Assembly: GCA_005774545.1 (NCBI GenBank)
Contig: VAUL01000026.1
Location: 1 to 40,128 of the forward strand
Length of the DNA: 40,128 nt
Source: Deltaproteobacteria bacterium
Lineage (GTDB): Bacteria > Desulfobacterota > Desulfuromonadia > Desulfuromonadales > BM103
Reading direction: 5' to 3'
The notes beneath the pieces were generated by a model. That model made no database searches, was not told the origin of the DNA, and worked only from the letters and a program-made list of their open reading frames with translations. Within the stretch, counting starts at the first letter, position 1, and every line of letters begins with the position of its first letter. Below are positions 1 through 7,292 of this stretch, piece by piece. The translations under genes and the position numbers were made by a program.

Positions 1-51
1 ATTCTAACCAATTAAAAACAAGACAAAACTTTCTTAAAAACATCTCGACGC

Positions 52-67
52 TTGGCACATCAATTGC
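52..67 (+). promoter_or_regulatory. Sigma-54 (RpoN) type -24/-12 promoter
   Basis: TTGGCAC at 52-58 is followed after 5 bases by TTGC at 64-67, so the invariant GG (54-55) and GC (66-67) are exactly 12 bases apart, as in the RpoN consensus. Transcription would start near base 79, leaving a leader of about 60 bases before the ATG at 141. The AT-rich stretch at 1-48, very unlike the rest of the window, could bind an activator or IHF; that part is inference. Confidence 0.7.
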
Positions 68-140
68 CGCTGAAGGGTTCCGGGCCGGCCGGGAAAACCG
101 GTGCCGCAGCCCCCGAGACAACCATTCAGGAGATCAGCCG

Positions 141-356
141 ATGCAATGCGAACTGCTGGACAAGTGCGGATTCTTCCGCAAGTACCGCGACACTCTCAAC
201 CTTGCCTGCCGGGGTTTCATCAAGACCTACTGCGAAGGGGACAAGATGGATGATTGCAAGCGCAAGGAATACCGGCTGAAAAACGGCACGCCGCCGAACG
301 ACGACTTGATGCCGAGCGGGCAGATGATCCCGGAGGAATACAAGCGCACCGTCTGA
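141..356 (+). CDS. Small five-cysteine protein of unknown function
   Basis: The gene encodes a soluble 71-residue protein with no signal peptide or membrane segment. Cysteines lie at positions 3, 9, 23, 31 and 39, in the motifs CELLDKCGFF, ACRGFI, YCEGDKM and DCKRKEYR, and a conserved-looking tail follows (PPNDDLMPSGQM). The spacing suggests metal or Fe-S binding, but that is inference. Small proteins of this look are familiar from Geobacter/Desulfuromonas-type genomes; I do not know a function. AGGAG at 128-132 sits 8 bases before the ATG and fixes the start. A longer ORF in another frame (52-279) overlaps it and has low-complexity composition. The gene converges with the chemotaxis receptor gene and has its own sigma-54-type promoter. 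Confidence 0.8.
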   Translation: MQCELLDKCGFFRKYRDTLNLACRGFIKTYCEGDKMDDCKRKEYRLKNGTPPNDDLMPSGQMIPEEYKRTV

Positions 357-373
357 GACAGGCTGACGTGATG

Positions 374-414
374 CACCGGCAAGGAAGCGGGACGACCGCG
401 CCCGACCGCCGGTG
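374..414. terminator. Imperfect hairpin between two convergent genes
   Basis: CACCGGC (374-380) pairs with GCCGGTG (408-414), and inside it CGGG (388-391) pairs with CCCG (401-404). It lies between convergent stop codons, so it could end both transcripts, but there is no T-run on either side. Confidence 0.3.
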
Positions 415-418
415 AGCC

Positions 419-2101
419 TCAGAACTGCGTCGCCAGTTCGTGCAGCCGGCGCGTCAGCCCCTCCAGGGAGGCGACCTCCTGCATGATCATCCGGGCCTTG
501 TCGGCGTTGCCGTGGAGGCGCTGCTCGGAGCGGGCGAAGTGCTCGAGGATCTCGGTGACCGCCGCCATCTGGAAGCGGGTCGCCTCGCAGATCGCCTTCA
601 CCTGCTCCTCCCGGGCCAGCAGGCTGCGGTCGAATTCGCGGTTGGCGCGCACCTGCTCGTCGAAACCGCGCGCCACCTGGTCGGCCGCCGCCTTCATCTC
701 CCCGACCCCCGCCTGGATGCGCCCGACGGCCTCCTCCTGACGCTGCATCGCCTGGGCGATGGAGCGCACCGAGCGCAGGCTGCGGCCGGCATCCTCCACC
801 AGCGCCCGCACCCGCAGCCCGTGCTCGCCGGCCGTGTCGGCGAGCTGCCCGGATTCGGCGGCCGCCCGCGTCGAGCTGTCGACGATCTTCCCCAGTGCCG
901 CGCCGGTGTTGCGCGACAGCTCCATGCCGCGGCTGATGAAGCGCCCGGTCGATTCGACCGTCGCCCCCACCTGGCGGGTATCCTCGCGAATGCTCCTGAC
1001 GATCGCCTCGATCTCCCCGGCGCTGGCCGTGGTGCGGTCGGCCAGGTCGCGGATCTCCTCGGCGACCACCGAAAAGCCGCGCCCCTCGGCGCCGGCCTTG
1101 GCGGCGATGATCGCGGCGTTGAAGGCGAGCAGCTCGGTGTCGGACACCAGCTCCTTGATCACCTCGAGAATCTTGGTGACCTCGTCCGTCTGCCGGGCCA
1201 GGCGCTGCATGGCGGCCACCGCCTTCTGGCTCTCCTGGTCGATGCGGGCCATCTCGCCGATGAACGACTCGACCACCGCCAGCCCCTGTTCGGCATCGAC
1301 CTTGACGCCTTCCGCCTGGCCGGCGCTGGCCGCCACCGCCTGGCGCAGAATGTCGAGGGCCGCATTGATGCCGTCGAGGTCGTGCGCCGTGTTTTCCATC
1401 GACCGGGCCACCTGCCCCACCTGCGCCGTCGCCTGGCGGATCGCGTCGACCACTTCGTCGACGCCGCGGGTCGTCTCCAGGAACTTCTGGGTGGAGTGCT
1501 CCAGGGCCCCGGCCATCGCCTCCAGCGAGGCGGAGAGTTCGCGGGAGATCGCCGCCTCGTCCTGGGCGCGGGTGTTGAGGTTCTCGGTCTCGCGCATGAC
1601 CTCCTGCTGCTTGCGGTGCATGCCGTCGACATCCCTGCGGGCGTTCTGCGCGGCCTGCAGGCCGTCGTCGGTGCGCGCCGACAGGTAGCTGCTGGAATCG
1701 GCCAGCGCCCGGTAGTGGGGGACGAATTCATCGACCGTGGCGCGAAACGCCTGCAGCAGTCCCCTGACCTCGCCGACCGTCCGGGCCACTTCGGCCTGAA
1801 GCCCCTCGAACGTCTCGCCGCCGCGCGCCGCTACAGCTGTGCCGGTCAGCTGCTGCAGCTCTGCGAGCTGCAGGCTGAGCTGGCGCTTGAGGGTCGCGCG
1901 GACAAACAGGAACGAGGCTGCACCGAGCGCAAAACCGGCCGCGAGGCAGGAGGCGAAAAACGGCAGGGTCAGGACCGCCGGGCCGAGCAGCAGGGCGGCA
2001 AGGAGGGGAAAACAGGCTCCGACCAGCAAGCCGACGCCGTGATTGAAGAAAAAGATGGTGCGCAGATAGCTGCGGCCGGTCGCCGGTTTTGCCTTGTCCA
2101 T
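419..2101 (-). CDS. Methyl-accepting chemotaxis protein without a periplasmic domain
   Basis: This is a 560-residue chemoreceptor. Two hydrophobic segments (about residues 15-41 and 45-66) are separated by only a few residues, so no extracellular sensor is present. A long cytoplasmic coiled coil follows, with the signalling hairpin tip near residues 320-345 (LLAFNAAIIAAKAGAEGRGF, then VVAEEIRDLADRT). This is the receptor element that contacts CheA and CheW. There is no obvious HAMP or PAS domain, so sensing is probably of a membrane or cytoplasmic state. The start at 2101 is preferred over the in-frame upstream ATG at 2143 because AGGAG lies 7 bases before it. A promoter candidate is present at 2150-2178. 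No other che genes are in the window. Confidence 0.9.
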   Translation of the reverse strand: MDKAKPATGRSYLRTIFFFNHGVGLLVGACFPLLAALLLGPAVLTLPFFASCLAAGFALGAASFLFVRATLKRQLSLQLAELQQLTGTAVAARGGETFEGLQAEVARTVGEVRGLLQAFRATVDEFVPHYRALADSSSYLSARTDDGLQAAQNARRDVDGMHRKQQEVMRETENLNTRAQDEAAISRELSASLEAMAGALEHSTQKFLETTRGVDEVVDAIRQATAQVGQVARSMENTAHDLDGINAALDILRQAVAASAGQAEGVKVDAEQGLAVVESFIGEMARIDQESQKAVAAMQRLARQTDEVTKILEVIKELVSDTELLAFNAAIIAAKAGAEGRGFSVVAEEIRDLADRTTASAGEIEAIVRSIREDTRQVGATVESTGRFISRGMELSRNTGAALGKIVDSSTRAAAESGQLADTAGEHGLRVRALVEDAGRSLRSVRSIAQAMQRQEEAVGRIQAGVGEMKAAADQVARGFDEQVRANREFDRSLLAREEQVKAICEATRFQMAAVTEILEHFARSEQRLHGNADKARMIMQEVASLEGLTRRLHELATQF

Positions 2102-2149
2102 CGCGGTCTCCTGTTGCAGGCGCCTTGTCGAATCGGAGGGCAACGTCGC

Positions 2150-2178
2150 ATTATCACAGAGGAAGCGGCCGGCGGCAA
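2150..2178 (-). promoter_or_regulatory. Sigma-70-type promoter of the chemoreceptor gene
   Basis: Reading the minus strand, TTGCCG (2178-2173), a 17-base spacer and GATAAT (2155-2150) form a good -35/-10 pair about 50 bases upstream of the start at 2101. It lies in the divergent space between this gene and tatD. Confidence 0.5.
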
Positions 2179-2232
2179 GGAGAAAGCCGCGGCGCTGGCC
2201 GCTTCCCCCGCGGCTGTGCTAGCATGGCAGTC

Positions 2233-3009
2233 ATGCTGGTCGACACCCACATCCACCTCGACTTTCTCGCCGACCTCGCCTCGGAACTGGGGGCCGCGCG
2301 CGCCCAGGGGATCGCCGCCTGGGTGGTCCCCGGCGTCGCCCCGGCCGGCTGGCCACAGCTGATGGCCACGGTGGCCGCCGTTCCCGGGGCCTGGGCCGCG
2401 CCCGGCGTGCACCCGCAGGCGGCCGCCGACTGGCGCCCGGAGGTGGAACGGGAACTGCTGCGGCTCGCTGCCGCGCCGCGCACGGCGGCGCTCGGCGAGG
2501 TCGGCCTCGACGGCGCGACCGGCCCCGACCCGGCCACCCAGGAACGGGTCTTCCGGCGCATGATCGGCCTTGCCCGCGAGACCGGCCGCCCCCTGCTGCT
2601 GCACCTGCGACGAGCCACGGCCCGGGCGCTGGAGCTGTTGCGCGCCGAGCGCGCCGCTGATGTCGGCGGCATCGCCCATGCCTACTCCGGCAGCCTGGAG
2701 ACCGCAAAGGCGCTGATCGATCTCGGCTTCGCCCTCGGCATCGGCGGGGTGGTCACCTTTCCCGACGCCCGCCGCCTGGGCGACGTGGTCCGCAGCGTGC
2801 CCGCCAACTGGCTGGTGCTGGAAACCGACGCCCCGGACCTGGCCCCGCACCCCCACCGCGGCGCGGACAACCGCGCGGAGTGGCTGACGCTGGTGGCGGC
2901 GCGGGTCGCCGAACTGCGCGGCTGGACGGCTGCCGAGACCGCCCGCATCACCACCGACAACGCCCGGCGCGTGCTGCGCCTGGCCATGCTGGAGGAGAAC
3001 GCATCATGA
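2233..3009 (+). CDS. tatD: TatD-family metal-dependent hydrolase (DNase)
   Basis: The 258-residue protein has the TatD metal-ligand motifs in order: DTHIHLDF at the N terminus, PGVHP, GEVGLDG, LLLHLRRA, HAYSGS and ETDAPDLAPHPHRG. TatD proteins are TIM-barrel phosphodiesterases with 3'-5' exonuclease activity on DNA and RNA, and the length is normal. The start was chosen at the ATG giving MLVDTHIHLD, the usual family N terminus; another ATG three codons upstream (2224) is possible, and neither has a clear ribosome binding site. The stop overlaps the start of the next gene (ATGA), so tatD and tcdA are translationally coupled. Confidence 0.9.
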   Translation: MLVDTHIHLDFLADLASELGAARAQGIAAWVVPGVAPAGWPQLMATVAAVPGAWAAPGVHPQAAADWRPEVERELLRLAAAPRTAALGEVGLDGATGPDPATQERVFRRMIGLARETGRPLLLHLRRATARALELLRAERAADVGGIAHAYSGSLETAKALIDLGFALGIGGVVTFPDARRLGDVVRSVPANWLVLETDAPDLAPHPHRGADNRAEWLTLVAARVAELRGWTAAETARITTDNARRVLRLAMLEENAS

Positions 3010-3779
3010 GTGCAGAACATCGCTTCAGCCGGCTGGACCTGCTGGTCGGCAAGGAAGGGCTGGCCCGGCTGGGCAGCGCCTCGGTCGCCGTCTTCGGCGT
3101 CGGCGGCGTGGGGAGCTATGCCGTCGAGGCCCTGGCGCGCGGCGGCGTCGGCCGGCTCACCCTGGTCGATTTCGACGACATCTGCCTGACCAACGTCAAC
3201 CGCCAGCTGCACGCGTTAGAGGGCACCATCGGCCGCGCCAAGGTCCAGGTCATGGCCGAGCGCTGCCGGGCGATCAACCCGAAGCTGCAGGTCGAGCCGA
3301 TCAAGGCCTTCTACGCGGCGGACAACGCGGCGGAGCTGCTCGACCGCGGCTACGACTATGTGCTTGACTGCATCGACCACATCACCGCCAAGCTGCACCT
3401 GCTGCAGAGCTGCACGGAGCGCGGCCTGCCGGTGATCTCCTCGATGGGCGCCGCCAACAAGCTCGACCCGACCCAGGTGAAGGTCGCCGACCTGGCCCAC
3501 ACCCGGACCTGCCGGCTGGCCCGGATCATCCGCAAGGAGTTGCGCCGGCGCGGCATCCCTGGCGGCATCAGGGTGGTCTACTCCACCGAGGAGTTCCGCC
3601 CCTTGAGCCCGGCCGCGGCGGTCTGCGCCGACAACTGCATCTGTCCGAACCAGCAGGACCAGGCGTGGCGCTGCACCGACCGCCGGGTGATCCTCGGCAG
3701 CTCCTCGGTGATCCCGCCGCTGTTCGGCCTGACCATGGCCGGCGAGGTGCTGCGCGCCCTGCTCGGCGAGGCCGGGTGA
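3006..3779 (+). CDS. tcdA: tRNA threonylcarbamoyladenosine dehydratase (TcdA/CsdL, ThiF/E1 superfamily)
   Basis: A 257-residue E1-like adenylating enzyme. It has the nucleotide-binding GVGGVGSYAVE near residues 32-42, the acidic loop LVDFDDICLTNVNRQ typical of ThiF/MoeB/TcdA, DCIDHITAKLHLL, and the Cys-containing CADNCICPNQ region of the YgdL/TcdA branch. The family uses ATP to cyclise the t6A37 modification of tRNA to the hydantoin form. E. coli TcdA has a similar length (268). The ATGA overlap with tatD suggests a housekeeping two-gene unit. A sulfur-carrier activator (MoeB/ThiF) is less likely because of the length and the C-terminal region. Confidence 0.9.
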   Translation: MSAEHRFSRLDLLVGKEGLARLGSASVAVFGVGGVGSYAVEALARGGVGRLTLVDFDDICLTNVNRQLHALEGTIGRAKVQVMAERCRAINPKLQVEPIKAFYAADNAAELLDRGYDYVLDCIDHITAKLHLLQSCTERGLPVISSMGAANKLDPTQVKVADLAHTRTCRLARIIRKELRRRGIPGGIRVVYSTEEFRPLSPAAAVCADNCICPNQQDQAWRCTDRRVILGSSSVIPPLFGLTMAGEVLRALLGEAG

Positions 3780-3856
3780 TTTGGCGGCGGCGCGCGGGTG
3801 TGGTACGCTTGTGGTCTTCTGTGATGTCATCGCGTTCATTCTGACGAGGGCTTGCC

Positions 3857-5779
3857 ATGAGTGACGACACCCCGCCTGCCGCCGGCACCGAACTGGCCGT
3901 TGTCAGCCCGCCGGCGCGCGCCGGCAGCGACAGCATCGCCCGGCTGCTGGTCCGTCGCGGCATCATCAGCGAAGCCCAGCTGGTCTACGCCAAACGCGTA
4001 CAGGCCAAGCTGGTCTCCGACCGCTCCCTGATCGAGATCCTCAAGGATCTGCGTCAGCTCACCGGCGACCAGCTTGCCGACGCGCTGAAGAGCGAACCGC
4101 TCGACATCCGCCTCGGCGACCTGCTGGTCGAGCTCGGCCGCATCCGCGGCGGCGACCTCGAGGCGGCCCTGACCATCCAGCGGGAAACCGGCACCCATCG
4201 CAAGCTCGGCGACATCCTGGTCGAGTACGGCTTCATCGACGAGCAGCAGCTGATCGAGATCCTCGCCAGCAAGCTCGGCTTCCCGTTCGTGATGCCGAGT
4301 TTCGCCCAGGTCGACCGCGAGCTGCTGCGCCAGGTCCCTCCCAAGATGTTCAGCCAGAACTGCTTCCTGCCGGTGGAGCGCCGCAACGGCCGGGTCCTGG
4401 TGGCCTTCGCCGACCCGCTCGACCTCGAGGACCGCGAGGCCGCCGACCGCATCTTCGGCCGGCTGGTCCTGCCGGCGATCGCCCCCCGGCCGACGATCCG
4501 CGAGGCGATCGAGCTGTACCGGCGCGGCATCCAGCGGGCCCCGGTCCCCGAGGCCGACGATTCCACGGTGGTCGGCCTGGTCAACGGCCTGCTCGACGAA
4601 GCGATGCAGCAGGGGGTCAGCGACATCCACATCGAGCCGATGAAGGACCGCCTGCGGGTGCGCTTCCGCCGCGACGGCGTGCTGGCGGTGCACCGCGAGT
4701 TCAACCTCGACCTGGCGCCGCCGGTCACCACCCGCCTCAAGGTCATGGCCGAGGCCGACATCGCCGAGCGCCGCCGCCACCAGGACGGGCGCATCCTCTA
4801 CGAAAGCGCCGCCACCGGAGCCGCCCTCGACCTGCGCGTCTCGTTCTACATCACCGTGCACGGCGAGAAGATCGTCCTGCGCCTGATGAACAAGAAGGGC
4901 GAGCTGCTGGCGCTCGAGGACATCGGCATGGCGCCGCGCATGCTCCAGCAGTTCCGCGACGAGGCGCTGCAGTGCCCGAGCGGCATCATGATCGTCACCG
5001 GGCCGACCGGCGCCGGCAAGACCACCACCCTGTACAGCTGCGTCAACGCCCTCAACGACCTCGAGACCAGCATCATCACCGCCGAAGAGCCGGTCGAATA
5101 CGTGATCGACGGCATCTCGCAGTGCTCGATCAACCCGAAGATCGGCGTGACCTTCACCGAGACGCTGCGCCACATCGTGCGCCAGGATCCGGACATCATT
5201 GTCATGGGCGAGGTGCGCGACGCCTTCTCGGCGGAGACCGCCATCCAGGCGGCGCTGACCGGGCACAAGGTCCTGACCACCTTCCACACCGAGGACACCG
5301 TCGGCGGGCTGCTGCGCCTCCTCAACATGGGCGTCGAGGCCTTCCTGATCGCCTCGACCATCACCTGCGTGGTAGCCCAGCGCCTGCTGCGCCGGGTCTG
5401 CCCGAAATGCGCCGTCCCCTACACGCCGACCCCCGAGGAATACCGCCGTCTCGGCTATACCCACGGCGACCTCGCCGGGGCCGAACTGATGATCGGCCGC
5501 GGCTGTGCCGCCTGCCGCTTCACCGGCTACAAGGGGCGGGTCGGCATCTTCGAACTGCTGATCCTGAGCGAGCCGGTCAAGGAGGCGGTCATGGCCCGCA
5601 AGACCACCCACGAGATTCGCCGGCTGAGCATCGAGAGCGCCGGGCTGGTCACGCTCTTCGAGGACGGCATCGCCAAGGCGGCCCGCGGCAAGGTTTCCCT
5701 GCCGGAGGTCCTCAAGCGCCTGCCGCGTCTCGACCGGCCGCGCCCCCTGTTCGAGCTGCGCCGCCTGCTGGGAGAATGA
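3857..5779 (+). CDS. GspE/PilB-type secretion or pilus ATPase
   Basis: A 640-residue type II secretion/type IV pilus assembly ATPase. The first ~230 residues contain two helical repeats of the MshEN/GspE-N type (RRGIISEAQL; ELGRIRGGDL; EYGFIDEQQL). The motor follows: Walker A GPTGAGKTTT near 381, Asp box AEEPVEYV near 410, Walker B DIIVMGEVRD near 447, His box TTFHTEDT near 475, and a four-Cys zinc element (CPKC near 515, CAAC near 550). It would power pseudopilus or pilus assembly at the inner membrane. No pilin, platform or secretin genes are nearby, so the target machine is not identified. A weak TTGGCG-N17-TACGCT element precedes it at 3781-3809. Only one base separates its stop from the next start. 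Confidence 0.9.
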   Translation: MSDDTPPAAGTELAVVSPPARAGSDSIARLLVRRGIISEAQLVYAKRVQAKLVSDRSLIEILKDLRQLTGDQLADALKSEPLDIRLGDLLVELGRIRGGDLEAALTIQRETGTHRKLGDILVEYGFIDEQQLIEILASKLGFPFVMPSFAQVDRELLRQVPPKMFSQNCFLPVERRNGRVLVAFADPLDLEDREAADRIFGRLVLPAIAPRPTIREAIELYRRGIQRAPVPEADDSTVVGLVNGLLDEAMQQGVSDIHIEPMKDRLRVRFRRDGVLAVHREFNLDLAPPVTTRLKVMAEADIAERRRHQDGRILYESAATGAALDLRVSFYITVHGEKIVLRLMNKKGELLALEDIGMAPRMLQQFRDEALQCPSGIMIVTGPTGAGKTTTLYSCVNALNDLETSIITAEEPVEYVIDGISQCSINPKIGVTFTETLRHIVRQDPDIIVMGEVRDAFSAETAIQAALTGHKVLTTFHTEDTVGGLLRLLNMGVEAFLIASTITCVVAQRLLRRVCPKCAVPYTPTPEEYRRLGYTHGDLAGAELMIGRGCAACRFTGYKGRVGIFELLILSEPVKEAVMARKTTHEIRRLSIESAGLVTLFEDGIAKAARGKVSLPEVLKRLPRLDRPRPLFELRRLLGE

Positions 5780-5780
5780 C

Positions 5781-6632
5781 ATGGCCAACCTGCCGCTGAC
5801 CGCACAGATCGACAACATGGTCGCCTCCGGGCGGGTGCACCTCCCGGTCTACCCGGCGGTCGCCGCCCAGGTCGACGCCCTGCTGGCGCAGGACACGCCG
5901 ACGGCGGACACCCTCGCCCGGCTGATCAGTCACGATCCGGTGCTCGCCTGCAACCTGTTCCGGGCGGCCAATTCCGCCTTCTACCAGGGGCTGCCCAAAG
6001 CCCTGACCATCGACGAGGCGATCACCCGGGTCGGGATCGAGCAGACCCTGCGGGAGGTCGAACGGGCCTGCCGCGACGGCGAGCTCTGCCCGCAGGGGCA
6101 GTTCATCCCCCGCTACTTCTCCGCCCTCTGGCAGCACGCCCTCGGCTGTGCCCTCGGCGCCCGCTGGCTGGCCCACCGCTGCGGCTTCGCGGCGCTGGCC
6201 GAGCAGGCCCACCTGCAGGGGCTGCTTCACGATATCGGCAAGCTGTTCCTGCTGGCCGCCCTCGAGCAGATCGCCGGCTGCGACGAGCCGCACATCGCCC
6301 TCGGCCCGCAGCTGGTCGAGGAAGTGGTGGAGAGCATGCACGTGGAGATGGGGCTGCGGCTGATCACGGAATGGCACCTCCCCGACGAGTTCGCCGGGGT
6401 GGTCGGGCGCCATCACGAAGCCGAGTTGGACGGCCAGGAATTGCTCCTGGCGTTGGTCCGGCTGGCCAACAAGGGGTGCCGCAAGGTCGGCCTGGGGTGG
6501 GAAAGGGACGACGGGCTGGTCCTGCCGACCACCGCCGAGGCCCAGTTCCTGGGGATCGACGAGATCAGCCTGGCGGAGTTCGAGATCATGCTGGAAGACC
6601 GCTTCCAGCTGGTTGCTCCGGAACCCGCCTGA
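5781..6632 (+). CDS. HDOD domain signalling protein
   Basis: A 283-residue protein with an HDOD domain over most of its length: LPVYPAVAAQV at the start, ISHDPVLACNLFRAANSAFY, then LLHDIGKL near residue 150, which keeps an HD pair. HDOD proteins are non-catalytic or poorly catalytic HD relatives involved in regulation, often tied to cyclic-di-GMP, motility or chemotaxis. The C-terminal third has no recognisable output domain. It begins one base after the ATPase gene, so the two are probably co-translated and may work in the same surface-motility or secretion process. Confidence 0.85.
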   Translation: MANLPLTAQIDNMVASGRVHLPVYPAVAAQVDALLAQDTPTADTLARLISHDPVLACNLFRAANSAFYQGLPKALTIDEAITRVGIEQTLREVERACRDGELCPQGQFIPRYFSALWQHALGCALGARWLAHRCGFAALAEQAHLQGLLHDIGKLFLLAALEQIAGCDEPHIALGPQLVEEVVESMHVEMGLRLITEWHLPDEFAGVVGRHHEAELDGQELLLALVRLANKGCRKVGLGWERDDGLVLPTTAEAQFLGIDEISLAEFEIMLEDRFQLVAPEPA

Positions 6633-6648
6633 CCACGGATTCCGGAGC
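6615..6648. terminator. Perfect 9-bp inverted repeat spanning the HDOD stop codon
   Basis: GCTCCGGAA at 6615-6623 and TTCCGGAGC at 6640-6648 are exact inverted copies separated by 16 bases that include the HDOD stop codon. The position between convergent genes suits a bidirectional transcription end. No T-run follows on either strand. Confidence 0.45.
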
Positions 6649-6660
6649 GGACGACCGGCC

Positions 6661-7221
6661 TCAGTTGTCGGCGATGAATTTCCTGAGGTCGCCGGCCACT
6701 TCGCGGCCGGCCTCTTCAATGCGCCCGCCCTCGCGGGCAAAATGCCGGAGCTTGGCCACCACCTTGCCGTCGCTGCCGGTCAGAATCACTTCGGCGCCGA
6801 AGCCGGCCTGCATCTGGTGGCCGCCGGCAAAGGGGATCCAGGCTTTCCCCGGGCTGAACTTCTCGGCTTCGTAAAAGCACACCTCCGCACGCAGCGTCCC
6901 CTTCTCCCCCTTGAGCTTGGCGAAGTAGTCGCGGAAGTAGCCGGACACCTCCTCGACCTGGGCCTTGACCATCTCGTCGGTCAGGTCGCCGATCTTGCCG
7001 ACGGCAACCTTGTAGTCGGCGAGCTTGACGCCGGGGGCGACCCAGACCCAGTTGAGATCGTCACCTTCAGCCAGGTCCTGGTAGTCGCCGATGCAGCCCT
7101 TGCGGAAATCCTTGTCCTTGTACTCGTCGCTGTCGATCAGCTTCTCGGGGGCGGCCGCGGCGGGCAGCGCCGCCAGGAGCAGCAACCCGCAGGCCGCCGC
7201 CTTCACCTTGCACCATGTCAT
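6661..7221 (-). CDS. Secreted protein of unknown function (DUF4410/DUF3313-like)
   Basis: A 186-residue exported protein. A signal peptide (hydrophobic CGLLLLAALPAAAA ending in an AxA site) is followed by a mature domain with DYQDLAEGDD, WVWVAPGVKLADYKV and a C terminus rich in charged helices. The layout resembles DUF4410/DUF3313 envelope proteins, but I cannot assign it firmly. There is no lipobox at the cleavage site, so it is probably periplasmic. The start at 7221 is chosen over the ATG at 7227 because the AGGAGG touches the latter but sits 6 bases before the former. It lies downstream of the biosynthetic operon, separated from it by a GC palindrome, and may be independent. Confidence 0.75.
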   Translation of the reverse strand: MTWCKVKAAACGLLLLAALPAAAAPEKLIDSDEYKDKDFRKGCIGDYQDLAEGDDLNWVWVAPGVKLADYKVAVGKIGDLTDEMVKAQVEEVSGYFRDYFAKLKGEKGTLRAEVCFYEAEKFSPGKAWIPFAGGHQMQAGFGAEVILTGSDGKVVAKLRHFAREGGRIEEAGREVAGDLRKFIADN

Positions 7222-7263
7222 CGCCATCCTCCTTGTGCGGGCAGCATCCGGCCGCCCGGAGTG

Positions 7264-7281
7264 AGCCGGCGCGCGCCGGCT
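7264..7281. repeat. 18-base perfect GC palindrome
   Basis: Bases 7264-7281 read the same on both strands (AGCCGGCGC and its complement). They lie in the 71-base gap between the last radical SAM gene and the secreted-protein gene. It may form the stem of a terminator at the end of the biosynthetic operon or be a protein-binding site. No T-run follows it. Confidence 0.4.
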
Positions 7282-7292
7282 GAATCGCAGGG

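Noticed and set aside
52-279. A 75-codon frame overlapping the small Cys-rich gene
   Set aside because: Its start lies inside the sigma-54 element, it has no ribosome binding site and its composition is unlike a protein. The overlapping frame at 141-356 has clear motifs and AGGAG.
440-2362. A 640-codon open frame on the plus strand opposite the chemoreceptor gene
   Set aside because: It mirrors the codons of the real gene, has no family motifs and no ribosome binding site. Long antisense frames are expected at this GC content.
3781-3809. TTGGCG-N17-TACGCT as promoter of the ATPase gene
   Set aside because: The -10 hexamer matches only half of the consensus and the region is GC-rich; mentioned in the gene entry but not listed as a feature.
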